DNA of 35,344 bases from Thermoleophilia bacterium (GTDB lineage: Bacteria > Actinomycetota > Thermoleophilia > Gaiellales > JAICJC01), in assembly GCA_025927685.1 (NCBI GenBank), contig JAICKX010000020.1, positions 1-35,344 of the forward strand. The letters run 5' to 3'. Below the pieces are notes generated by a model. It saw only the letters and a program-made list of their open reading frames with translations, did not search any database and was not told where the DNA came from. Numbering within the stretch: the first letter of the stretch is position 1; every line of letters begins with the position of its first letter. A program made the translations under genes and the position numbers. Shown piece by piece: positions 28,728 to 35,166 of this stretch.

Positions 28728-29240
28728 ATGCGGACGGCGCTCTACGCGCTCGGCGGTCTCGCCATCGTCGCGATCTTCGTCGTGCGCCAGCGCCGAAGCG
28801 ACCGGTATCGGGAGCGGTCGCTGCTTCTGCCGCTCGTGCTCGGGCTGTACGGGCTTGCGCTGCTGCGCGGCACCTGGCGACATGACCGCCTCACCGTCGT
28901 CTCGACCGTACTGCTCGCCCTCAGCGCGCTCGCATCCATAGGGTTCGGCGCGTTTCGGGGGCGCACCATCAAGCTCTTCGTCCGAGACGGCGAACTGTGG
29001 GAGCAGGCGTCGTGGCGGACGATCGGCGTCGGGTGGGGCGGCTTGCTTCTGACCCGCGTCGCGCTCATCGCGATTGCCGGGCTGGTCGGCGCGCGTTTCG
29101 CGGAATCGCCGACGTCGATCCCGCTCATGATTGCGATCACCCTGGCAGCGCAGATGATCATCGTGACCGGGCGCGCCCGGGAATTCGACATCTCGGTGGC
29201 GCGACCCGGCCGTCGCGGCCGGCGCCGGCGCACGATCTGA
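28728..29240 (+). CDS. membrane protein of unknown function
   Basis: 170 residues with about five hydrophobic segments: TALYALGGLAIVAIFVV (~3-19), LLLPLVLGLYGLALL (~31-45), VVSTVLLALSALASIGF (~56-72), GGLLLTRVALIAIAGLVG (~103-120) and IPLMIAITLAAQMIIV (~130-145), ending in an Arg-rich tail (RPGRRGRRRRTI). Polytopic, with a cytoplasmic basic end. Resembles small CcdC-like membrane proteins in layout, but I cannot name the family. It lies between the two PPGNR-motif genes on the same strand. Confidence 0.65.
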   Translation: MRTALYALGGLAIVAIFVVRQRRSDRYRERSLLLPLVLGLYGLALLRGTWRHDRLTVVSTVLLALSALASIGFGAFRGRTIKLFVRDGELWEQASWRTIGVGWGGLLLTRVALIAIAGLVGARFAESPTSIPLMIAITLAAQMIIVTGRAREFDISVARPGRRGRRRRTI

Positions 29241-29269
29241 GCGGGCGACGGCGGGTGCGTCCCCCGAGC

Positions 29270-29275
29270 TACGCT
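29270..29275 (+). promoter_or_regulatory. -10 box, leaderless type
   Basis: TACGCT ends 6 bases before ATG 29,282, with no Shine-Dalgarno sequence. Confidence 0.5.
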
Positions 29276-29281
29276 TGTGGC

Positions 29282-29485
29282 ATGCGTCGCGTGATTCATC
29301 TCTGGTTCAAGCAGGCGGTCATCAGGCTGCTGCCGCCGGGAAACCGACCGGGCCACGAGGACACCCCGGCAAACCTCGGTGGCTCCGCCCTGTGGATGGC
29401 GAGGCGGCGGCGCGCGGCGCCACGCGAAGCGCACCGGGAGATCCCGCACTCGGCCGGATCCGGTGGGCACGACCGCCGCGGCTGA
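29282..29485 (+). CDS. small basic protein with PPGNR motif (67 aa)
   Basis: 67 residues from ATG 29,282. Basic amphipathic helix MRRVIHLWFKQAVIRLL then PPGNRPGHED, and an Arg/His-rich tail (ARRRRAAPREAHREI). The RL-x-PPGNR core matches the 55-aa protein at 28,493, so the two are probably related small proteins. The leaderless-type -10 box supports the start. It ends 3 bases before the convergent methyltransferase gene. No family recognised. Confidence 0.55.
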   Translation: MRRVIHLWFKQAVIRLLPPGNRPGHEDTPANLGGSALWMARRRRAAPREAHREIPHSAGSGGHDRRG

Positions 29486-29488
29486 CCG

Positions 29489-30220
29489 CTACGCCGGCCG
29501 GCCGCCCACGACCGCGACGAGGCCGGGCGGCAGCTCCTCGCCGCCGAACGATTCACGTACCGTCGCCTCGACCCCGGCGGCGGCGAGAAGCTCCGGCACG
29601 CGGGCCGTGTCGACGAGCACGTTCTCGTGGCGCTCGTCGCCCCGTCGCCACGAGCCGTCCGGCTCGCGGAGGAATGTCGCCATCTGGCGGACGAAGCGGT
29701 CCGGCGCGGGCACCGAGAACTCGGTGACGAGCGCCCAGTCCTCGCCGACCCAGCCGTGCGGGCGCTCGTTCGCGCGGGCCCGCGCCCACTCCAGGTCGCA
29801 CAGGTCGAGCGCCACGACGCCGCCGGGCCGCAGCGCCCGTCCGATCGCGGCGAGCCCGCGCTCGATCGCGTCGCTGTCGGGCAGGTAGTTCAGGACATGG
29901 CCGACGCCGACAACGGCGTCCGCCTCCGGGAGCGGGTCGTCGGGCAGCACGAGGAGCCGCACGTCGGCCCCCGGCACAGTCTCCCGCGCCAGGTCGAGCA
30001 TCGCCGGCGACGCGTCGGATGCGATCACGCGGTGGCCGGCCGCGACGAGGTGGCGGGTGAGGAGCCCGCTGCCGCACCCGAGCTCGAGCACGAGCCCGTC
30101 TCGCGCCCGGATGGGCTCGAGCAGGCGCAGGATCCCCGGCGCGCACATGTCGGCGTGGAAGCCGAATCCGAGATGGTGGATCAGCGCCAGGTCGGCGCCG
30201 TAGTAGGGCTCGAGCCCCAT
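29489..30220 (-). CDS. class I SAM-dependent methyltransferase
   Basis: 243 residues from ATG 30,220. Motif I LVLELGCGSGLLTRHL (~48-63), then VIASDASPAMLDLAR, ADAVVGVGHVLNYLPD and a LRPGGVVALDLCDLEWARAR strand-helix. Belongs to the Methyltransf_25-like group; the C-terminal half (FSVPAPDRFVRQMATFLREP) is a beta-rich substrate domain. Substrate unknown. A TACGAT -10 box lies 9 bases before the ATG in a region shared with the divergent MBL-fold gene. Confidence 0.85.
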   Translation of the reverse strand: MGLEPYYGADLALIHHLGFGFHADMCAPGILRLLEPIRARDGLVLELGCGSGLLTRHLVAAGHRVIASDASPAMLDLARETVPGADVRLLVLPDDPLPEADAVVGVGHVLNYLPDSDAIERGLAAIGRALRPGGVVALDLCDLEWARARANERPHGWVGEDWALVTEFSVPAPDRFVRQMATFLREPDGSWRRGDERHENVLVDTARVPELLAAAGVEATVRESFGGEELPPGLVAVVGGRPA

Positions 30221-30229
30221 CGCGCGGCC

Positions 30230-30235
30230 ATCGTA
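30230..30235 (-). promoter_or_regulatory. -10 box of the methyltransferase gene
   Basis: TACGAT on the minus strand, 9 bases before ATG 30,220. It abuts ACCGGCCGGT (30,234-30,243), a perfect 10-bp palindrome midway between the divergent genes that could be an operator. Confidence 0.45.
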
Positions 30236-30247
30236 CCGGCCGGTGGC

Positions 30248-30886
30248 ATGATGCCCGGCGTGCCGGCCCAGATCACCGACGTCGCGCCCGGCCTCTGGAT
30301 CTGGCGCGCCGACCACCCGGACTGGGCGGACGACGTCGGATGGGAGCCGCCCGTCACGTCGACCCGTGTCGAGTCCGGTGGCGAGGTGATCGTCCTCGAC
30401 GCGCTCGTTCCGGAGGACGGCGCCGACGACGTCCGGGCGCGGCTCGACGCCCGGCCGCCGACGGTCGCGGTCGTCCTCAAACCGGACCACGTCCGCAGCG
30501 TCGACCTGATCGTCGAGCGCTACGGCGCCCGGCCCTTCGGGCCGTGGCTCTTCTGGCCCCACGACGTCCCCGAGACGGCCCTCCGCGGGGTCGACCCCGG
30601 GGACGAGCTGCCGGGCGGTCTGGTCGCGCTGTACGACGGCCGCGGCCGCAACGAGACCCCGGTCTGGGTTCCAAGCGCCCGCGCGCTTGTCTTCGCCGAC
30701 GCCCTGACCGAGCGCGACGGCGAGCTGCTCGTGTGGGGGACGCCCTGGCACGAGGAGCGCGTCCTTCCGGCGCTCCGGGCCATGCTCGACCTGCCGTTCG
30801 AGCACGTCATCGTGTCGCACGGCGCGCCGGTGCACGACCGGGCGGCGTTCGAGCGGGCGCTCGAGCTGCCGCCCTGGGTCGAATAG
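30248..30886 (+). CDS. MBL-fold-like protein lacking the metal-binding motif
   Basis: 212 residues from ATG 30,248; GTG 30,260 is an alternative (MPAQITDVAPGLW) with CATGAT 7 bases upstream. The order of strands follows the metallo-beta-lactamase fold: ITDVAPGLWIWRA, GGEVIVLDALVP, VAVVLKPDHVRSV, ARALVFADAL, HVIVSHGAPVH. The HxHxDH signature is replaced by KPDHVRSV; only one His and the final SHG His remain. It may be a non-catalytic or differently liganded member. Divergent from a methyltransferase and convergent with dodecin (3-base gap). Confidence 0.65.
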   Translation: MMPGVPAQITDVAPGLWIWRADHPDWADDVGWEPPVTSTRVESGGEVIVLDALVPEDGADDVRARLDARPPTVAVVLKPDHVRSVDLIVERYGARPFGPWLFWPHDVPETALRGVDPGDELPGGLVALYDGRGRNETPVWVPSARALVFADALTERDGELLVWGTPWHEERVLPALRAMLDLPFEHVIVSHGAPVHDRAAFERALELPPWVE

Positions 30887-30889
30887 CCG

Positions 30890-31096
30890 CTAGCGCGGCT
30901 CGACCGGGAACGAGATCTTGACGAGCGCGTTCCAGCGCGTGACGACGCCCTGCTCCACCTCGCACGTCACCTCGATCACGTCGACGTGCGTGATTCCCCG
31001 GATCGACTTGGACGCGGCCGACACGGCCTCGCGCACCGCGTCGTCCGACGACGCGGGCGAGCTGCCGATCACCTCGATGACCTTCGTGACGCCCAT
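30890..31096 (-). CDS. dodecin family flavin-binding protein
   Basis: 68 residues from ATG 31,096 (a GTG one codon earlier is possible). Dodecin pattern: VTKVIEVIGSSPASSDDAV, EAVSAASKSIRGITHVDV, then a second strand pair VTCEVEQGVVTRWNALVKIS with the Trp that stacks on the flavin. Dodecins form 12-subunit hollow spheres storing riboflavin, FMN or CoA. The start overlaps the aldolase stop (GTGATG), so the two are co-translated. The biological link to aldolase is unclear. Confidence 0.9.
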   Translation of the reverse strand: MGVTKVIEVIGSSPASSDDAVREAVSAASKSIRGITHVDVIEVTCEVEQGVVTRWNALVKISFPVEPR

Positions 31097-32109
31097 CACG
31101 CCGCCGCTCCGGCGTAGAAGTCGCGCATGTCCGCCAGCGACCGCGGGTCGTAGTCCCCGGCGTGGCCGGCCTGCCCGAACTGGCGCATGCGCTCGGAGAT
31201 CACCGCCTGCATCGCCGCCCGGGCCGGCTTCAGGTAGGAACGCGGGTCGAACTCGGCCGCATCCTCGGCCATCGCCTTGCGGATCGCGCCGGTGATCGCG
31301 AGGCGCGAGTCGGTGTCGACGTTGATCTTGCGCACGCCGTGGCGGATCCCGAGCTGGATCTCCTCGACGGGCACCCCCCAGGTGGGCCGGATCTGGCCGC
31401 CGTACTCGTTGATGATGTCGACGAGCTCCTTCGGCACCGAGGAGGAGCCGTGCATCACGAGGTGCGTCGCCGGCAGCTTCTCGTGGATCTCCTGGATCAG
31501 GTTCATCGCGAGCACCTCGCCGTCGGGTTGGCGCGAGAACTTGTAGGCGCCGTGGCTCGTGCCGATCGCGACCGCCAGCGCATCGATCCCGGTCGCCTCG
31601 ACGAACTCGACCGCCTGGTCGGGGTCGGTGAGATGCACCTCGCCCGAGCCCACGCCGTCCTCGATCCCGCCCAGCGTGCCGAGCTCGCCCTCGACGGTCA
31701 CGCCGACGGCGTGCGCGCGCTCGACCACCTCGCGGGTGACCTGGACGTTGTAGGCGAAGTCGGACGGCGTCTTGCCGTCGGCCAGGAGCGAGCCGTCCAT
31801 CATCACGCTCGTGAACCCCTGGTCGATCGCCGAGAAGCACGTCTCCGGCGAGTTGCCGTGGTCCTGGTGGAGCGCGACCGGGATCTCCGGGTAGAGCTCC
31901 ACGGCGGCCTGCATGAGGTGGTACAGGAAGCGGTCGTTCGTATACGAGCGCGCCCCTCGAGACGCCTGGACGATGACCGGCGAGGACGTCTCGCGGGCGG
32001 CCTCCATGATCGCCTGGATCTGCTCCATGTTGTTGACGTTGAACGCGCCGACCCCGTAGCCGCCGGCCGCCGCCTCGTCCAGAAGCTGCCGCATCGACAC
32101 CATCGCCAT
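31096..32109 (-). CDS. fba: class II fructose-bisphosphate aldolase
   Basis: 337 residues. Class II hallmarks: [18 protein letters not shown] (~21-38), ALHQDHG (zinc His and catalytic Asp), [11 protein letters not shown] (zinc Glu), [11 protein letters not shown] (zinc His), [10 protein letters not shown] and [11 protein letters not shown] (phosphate-binding). It cleaves fructose 1,6-bisphosphate to glyceraldehyde 3-phosphate and dihydroxyacetone phosphate, and runs in reverse in gluconeogenesis. Promoter TAGACT (32,141) with a ~25-base leader containing AAGGGGG. First of two genes with dodecin. Confidence 0.95.
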   Translation of the reverse strand: MAMVSMRQLLDEAAAGGYGVGAFNVNNMEQIQAIMEAARETSSPVIVQASRGARSYTNDRFLYHLMQAAVELYPEIPVALHQDHGNSPETCFSAIDQGFTSVMMDGSLLADGKTPSDFAYNVQVTREVVERAHAVGVTVEGELGTLGGIEDGVGSGEVHLTDPDQAVEFVEATGIDALAVAIGTSHGAYKFSRQPDGEVLAMNLIQEIHEKLPATHLVMHGSSSVPKELVDIINEYGGQIRPTWGVPVEEIQLGIRHGVRKINVDTDSRLAITGAIRKAMAEDAAEFDPRSYLKPARAAMQAVISERMRQFGQAGHAGDYDPRSLADMRDFYAGAAA

Positions 32110-32140
32110 CCCCGCCGAACCCCCTTGTGGACTGGGGTCG

Positions 32141-32146
32141 AGTCTA
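32141..32146 (-). promoter_or_regulatory. -10 box of the fba-dodecin operon
   Basis: TAGACT on the minus strand, 31 bases before the fba ATG. The leader carries AAGGGGG as the likely ribosome site. The same hexamer serves 28,076 and 32,788, but those are leaderless. Confidence 0.5.
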
Positions 32147-32156
32147 GCTGCGGGGT

Positions 32157-32171
32157 GGACCGGGACGGTCC
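32157..32171 (-). terminator. short hairpin after the coiled-coil gene
   Basis: GGACCG / CGGTCC arms with a GGA loop on the plus strand (complementary on minus), directly past the minus-strand stop at 32,173. No U-tract. Confidence 0.35.
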
Positions 32172-32172
32172 G

Positions 32173-32781
32173 TCAGCCGGCTTCAGGCCGCGACCCGACG
32201 TGGGTCGGCTCGGCCTCGGTGGGCCGGAAGAGGTCGCGCACGCCGGCCTGCTGGGCCCGCTCGACGGTGACCTGCACGGGCTGGTCGAGCTTGGCGTTCG
32301 CCCGGTCGACGCCCGCGCCGACCTGCCCGACGGCGCCGGCGAGGTCGGCCACGTCCTGGCGCAGCGCGGCCATGCCGGTCGAGAGCAGGTCGACGAGGAG
32401 CTCGAGGTCCTCGACGCGGCCGAGCCGCTCGGCGAGGAGGTCGCGGTTCACCTGCTCGACCTGCGCGGAGAGCGCCCGGACGAGATCGCGCAGCTCGGAC
32501 AGCCGGCGCGGCGTCGAGTGGTCGTCGAGCGCCTTCTCGATCGCGCGCTCGACCGTCTCCGGCAGCGTCTTCTGGAGCGACTCCGCGGTCTGTCGCAGCT
32601 CGCCCACGTGGCTCTCGGCGCGGCTCAGGATCGTCCGCAGGTCGGGCGTTCCGGGGCCGTGCTCGGAGGGTGCCGACGGCACCGATGCCTGCCGCTCGGC
32701 TCGGGCCCGGTCGCGGAGCTCCTGGATCCGACGGTAGAGCTGGGCCTCGGCGTCGGCGATCGGATTGCCCTCGTGCTCCAC
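32173..32781 (-). CDS. coiled-coil protein of unknown function
   Basis: 202 residues, soluble and mostly helical: IADAEAQLYRRIQELRDRAR (~8-27), SHVGELRQTAESLQKTLPET, LSELRDLVRALSAQVEQVNR and LLVDLLSTGMAALRQDVADL heptads, with a disordered Ser/Pro linker (~33-48). It could be a scaffold or chaperone-like partner. GTG start, leaderless by its TAGACT box 6 bases upstream. Divergent from the FHA-domain gene, with both promoters in a 66-base gap, so the two may work together. No family recognised. Confidence 0.7.
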   Translation of the reverse strand: MEHEGNPIADAEAQLYRRIQELRDRARAERQASVPSAPSEHGPGTPDLRTILSRAESHVGELRQTAESLQKTLPETVERAIEKALDDHSTPRRLSELRDLVRALSAQVEQVNRDLLAERLGRVEDLELLVDLLSTGMAALRQDVADLAGAVGQVGAGVDRANAKLDQPVQVTVERAQQAGVRDLFRPTEAEPTHVGSRPEAG

Positions 32782-32793
32782 GGATCCAGTCTA
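32782..32793 (-). promoter_or_regulatory. leaderless promoter of the coiled-coil gene
   Basis: TAGACT-GGATCC followed by GTG on the minus strand. Identical 12 bases precede the ATG of the ThDP enzyme at 28,069. Confidence 0.6.
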
Positions 32794-32814
32794 CTCCCCG
32801 TCCGTGCGTCCTGG

Positions 32815-32820
32815 TAGGCT
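32815..32820 (+). promoter_or_regulatory. -10 box of the FHA gene
   Basis: TAGGCT; the leader of ~20 bases carries GGGGAGGGGAG before GTG 32,848, so this gene is leadered. Confidence 0.45.
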
Positions 32821-32847
32821 CGGCCGACAGATCGGGGAGGGGAGACG

Positions 32848-33228
32848 GTGGCCGAGGACCAGCCCAGCTACACGCGCATCATCCAGACCGGCGACGGCGT
32901 CGCGCCGCCGCCCGTGGCGCCCCCCGGCGAGCATCCCGCCCTGGTGTGGCGGCCCCGGCTGGGCGAGGAGGAGCGCTTCGACCTGGCCGGGCGCACGACG
33001 CGCGTCGGCCGCAACTCCGAGAACGACATCGTGCTCGCCGGCCCGACGGTCTCGGCCCGCCACGCCACGATCCGGCGCGAGCAGGTCGGCACGGTGATCG
33101 AGGACGAGGGCTCGCTCAACGGCACGTTCGTGAACGGCGAGCTCGTCCAGCAGCAGCTGCTCGAGGCGGGCGACCGGATCCAGATCGGGCCGCACCTCCT
33201 GGTGTACGTTCCGTCCGCTAGTCAGTGA
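32848..33228 (+). CDS. FHA (forkhead-associated) domain protein
   Basis: 126 residues. N-terminal disordered Pro-rich part containing YTRIIQTGD, whose Thr/Tyr residues could be phosphorylated, then an FHA domain (~45-122): TTRVGRNSENDIVLAGPTVS (G-R-x-x-x-x-D-I), SARHATI (S-R-H), GSLNGTFVNGELV (N-G-T-x-V-N). FHA domains bind phosphothreonine and are commonly targets of Ser/Thr kinases. The GTG has a strong purine-rich ribosome site. The 3' end overlaps the convergent gene by 11 bases. Confidence 0.9.
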   Translation: MAEDQPSYTRIIQTGDGVAPPPVAPPGEHPALVWRPRLGEEERFDLAGRTTRVGRNSENDIVLAGPTVSARHATIRREQVGTVIEDEGSLNGTFVNGELVQQQLLEAGDRIQIGPHLLVYVPSASQ

Positions 33229-33679
33229 AGCGGAGCTCGGCCCACGAGGGCACGGGAGCGACGTCGACGACGGGCGCCTGGTCGGTCGGCATCCGGTACG
33301 CGAACGCGCCCGAGCTCTCGTCGAACGAGACATCCAGCATGCCCGCCTTCAGCCGGTGATCGAGCCACGCCCCCCGGAACACGAGCTTTCGCAGCCAGTA
33401 GACGAGCGGGTCGGCGTGCAGCCCGTCGAGCTCGGCGGCGTTCGTCGCCAGGTACGCCCCGAGCGGCGAGCTCGGCTTCTCGATGCCGCCGTCGGCGGCG
33501 AGCGCGACCAGGTCGTCCAGCTCGCCGGGGTCGAGGTCGCGGTCGGGCACGAGCTCGAGCCGCACCGCCGCGGCCGCCACCCGCTGGGCGAAGTCGGTGC
33601 GGGCGAAGCGGTACCGGTAGTCGAGGAACTCGACCGTATAGTCGTCGCCGGAGTGGTAGTCGGTCGCCGAGCCTTCCAT
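33218..33679 (-). CDS. unknown conserved-looking soluble protein
   Basis: 153 residues from ATG 33,679, supported by a leaderless-type TAGGCT box 8 bases upstream; the longer in-frame extension runs antisense through the DUF192 gene and is not used. Features: DYTVEFLDYRYRFARTDFAQ (~14-33), GELDDLVALAADGGIEK, and WLRKLVFRGAWLDHRLKAGM. Aromatic and charged, no membrane segment. Family not recognised. Confidence 0.6.
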   Translation of the reverse strand: MEGSATDYHSGDDYTVEFLDYRYRFARTDFAQRVAAAAVRLELVPDRDLDPGELDDLVALAADGGIEKPSSPLGAYLATNAAELDGLHADPLVYWLRKLVFRGAWLDHRLKAGMLDVSFDESSGAFAYRMPTDQAPVVDVAPVPSWAELRFTD

Positions 33680-33687
33680 GAGGTCGC

Positions 33688-33693
33688 AGCCTA
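33688..33693 (-). promoter_or_regulatory. -10 box, leaderless type
   Basis: TAGGCT on the minus strand, 8 bases before ATG 33,679. It ends one base before the A of the divergent ATG at 33,695, so the two starts are only 15 bases apart. Confidence 0.45.
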
Positions 33694-33694
33694 G

Positions 33695-34039
33695 ATGCCC
33701 CGCATCCGTCTGGAACGTGGGCCGGTCGTCTGCGAGCGCGGCGTGCTCGCCGTCACGGCGTGGACGCGGACGAAGGGGCTGCTCGGCCGCTCCGGCCTCG
33801 ACCCGGACGAGGGCCTGTGGATCCAGCCCACGGGATCGATCCACATGTGGTTCATGCGCTTCCCGATCGACGTCGTCTACGCCGACAAGGAGGGGCGCGT
33901 GCTGAAGCTCGTCCACGGCATCGGGCCGTGGCGGATGTCGGGCTGCCGGGGAGCGAAGGTGGCGCTCGAGCTGCCGGTCGGCGCGATCGATCGGGCCGGC
34001 GTCGAGGTCGGCGACCATCTCGTGATCGAGCACACGTGA
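33695..34039 (+). CDS. DUF192 family protein
   Basis: 114 residues. The family pattern is present: AWTRTKGLLGRSGLDPDEGL (~22-41), then SIHMWFMRFPIDVVYADKEG (48-67), VLKLVHGIGPWRMSGCRGA and ALELPVGAIDRAGVEVGD. Most members have a signal peptide; here the start is cytoplasmic. Function unknown. It overlaps the next gene (GTGA). Confidence 0.85.
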   Translation: MPRIRLERGPVVCERGVLAVTAWTRTKGLLGRSGLDPDEGLWIQPTGSIHMWFMRFPIDVVYADKEGRVLKLVHGIGPWRMSGCRGAKVALELPVGAIDRAGVEVGDHLVIEHT

Positions 34040-34896
34040 TCGACCTCGAGCTCACGCCGCCCCGCCCGTACCGCCTGTCCGACGCGGTCGGCGGCCGCGA
34101 CCCCACCCACCGGATGGCGGGCGGCGTGCTCGAGCTGGCGCTCCTGACCGCCGCCGGCCCCGGCCGGGCCCGCGTCTGGCAGCGCTACGACGGCACGGTC
34201 TTCGCCCGGATCTCGGCGCCCGATCCCGGGGCGGCCGTCGACCGGCTGCGGTTCGTGCTGGGGGTGGACGTCGACCACACGCCCTTCCTGCGGATGGCGG
34301 AGCGCGACCCGCTGCTCGGCCCGCTCGTCCGCCGCCGCCCGGCGCTGCGCCCGGCCCGCTGCGGCAGCTTCGCCCAGTCCCTGGTGCGGGCGCTCGCCGG
34401 CCAGCTCCTGCCGGCGGTGGAGGCGGCCCGAATCGAGCGGCGCCTGCTCGGGGCCGTTGCCGAGCGCCGCGACGGCCTGCGCGTGCCGCCCACGATGGCC
34501 GACCTGCGCCGGCTTGCCCCGGCCAGGGCGGAGCGCTGCGGGCTCTCGCCGCGCCGGTCCGGCCTCCTCGCCCGCCTGGCCCGGACGCTCCCCGAGGCTC
34601 GGCTGGCGGCGGGCCCGACCGAGGCTGCCCTCCGCAGGCTCATGGCCGAACCGGGCGTCGGGCCGTGGGCGGCGGGCGTCATCTGCGGCCAGGGCCTGGG
34701 CCGGCCTGACGCGGGCCCGGCCGGCGACCTGGGACTCGTCAAGCTGTGCTCGGCGCTGCTTCGCAGGCGGGCGGAGCCCGCGGACACCGAGGAGCTGCTT
34801 CACGCCTACGCGCCGTGGCAGGGCTTCGCCGCGGCCCATCTGCTCTCGCACCCGCTGGCGCACGGGCAGAACTACCGCGCCCACCTGGCCGCCTGA
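34036..34896 (+). CDS. AlkA-like DNA-3-methyladenine glycosylase (HhH-GPD family)
   Basis: 286 residues from GTG 34,036. N-terminal beta domain (~1-75), then a helical HhH-GPD domain: SFAQSLVRALAGQLLPAVEA (~112-131), helix-hairpin-helix EPGVGPWAAGVICGQGLG (~212-229) and the catalytic Asp in AGDLGLVKLCSALL (~236-249). It removes alkylated bases from DNA in base-excision repair. The PWxxGFA-like element is present near the end (PWQGFAAAHLL). Lacks the Fe-S Cys cluster. Co-translated with DUF192. Confidence 0.88.
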   Translation: MIDLELTPPRPYRLSDAVGGRDPTHRMAGGVLELALLTAAGPGRARVWQRYDGTVFARISAPDPGAAVDRLRFVLGVDVDHTPFLRMAERDPLLGPLVRRRPALRPARCGSFAQSLVRALAGQLLPAVEAARIERRLLGAVAERRDGLRVPPTMADLRRLAPARAERCGLSPRRSGLLARLARTLPEARLAAGPTEAALRRLMAEPGVGPWAAGVICGQGLGRPDAGPAGDLGLVKLCSALLRRRAEPADTEELLHAYAPWQGFAAAHLLSHPLAHGQNYRAHLAA

Positions 34897-35166
34897 GTCG
34901 CACCGACCGGACGCGACCGGCGCAGTCCCCTTCCCAGGTGACCCAAGAGGAGGATTTCGAGCCACCGCGTTCCGTGGATTTGGGGCTCCTCGATTCCACG
35001 CATCTTCGCAACATGTCCCGTTGCAGATGTTCCAATTTGCGGGTGTGCCCGGTACGTTGAGCGCGGAGACCCGAGGCGGCCGGGCCCCCGGAAAGCGAAC
35101 CCCCAAGTCCCGCCGGTCGGAGCGTCCGCGCCCACCCCGGCCTCACCCCCGAAGGAGCCATCAACC
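34897..35166 (+). promoter_or_regulatory. 270-bp intergenic region upstream of a response regulator
   Basis: No gene seen. A candidate -10 TACGTT lies at 35,053-35,058, giving a leader of about 100 bases that ends in AAGGAG (35,152-35,157) 9 bases before the ATG. Upstream are inverted repeats: CGTGGA (34,973) with TCCACG (34,995) and GCAAC (35,008) with GTTGC (35,020). The leader is GC-rich and can fold (CCGGGCCCCCGG). Possible operators or a structured leader; no riboswitch class recognised. Confidence 0.35.

Noticed and set aside
26430-28883. Minus-strand open frame of 817 codons
   Set aside because: Another frame of the ThDP enzyme region. The translation is Arg/Ala/Pro-rich without motifs; long stop-free shadows are expected at this GC content.
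30221-30835. N-terminal extension of the methyltransferase frame
   Set aside because: Runs antisense through the MBL-fold gene with shadow-like composition; homology begins at MGLEPYYG.
33680-34033. N-terminal extension of the 153-aa unknown protein
   Set aside because: Antisense to the DUF192 gene, and a -10 box sits immediately before ATG 33,679.
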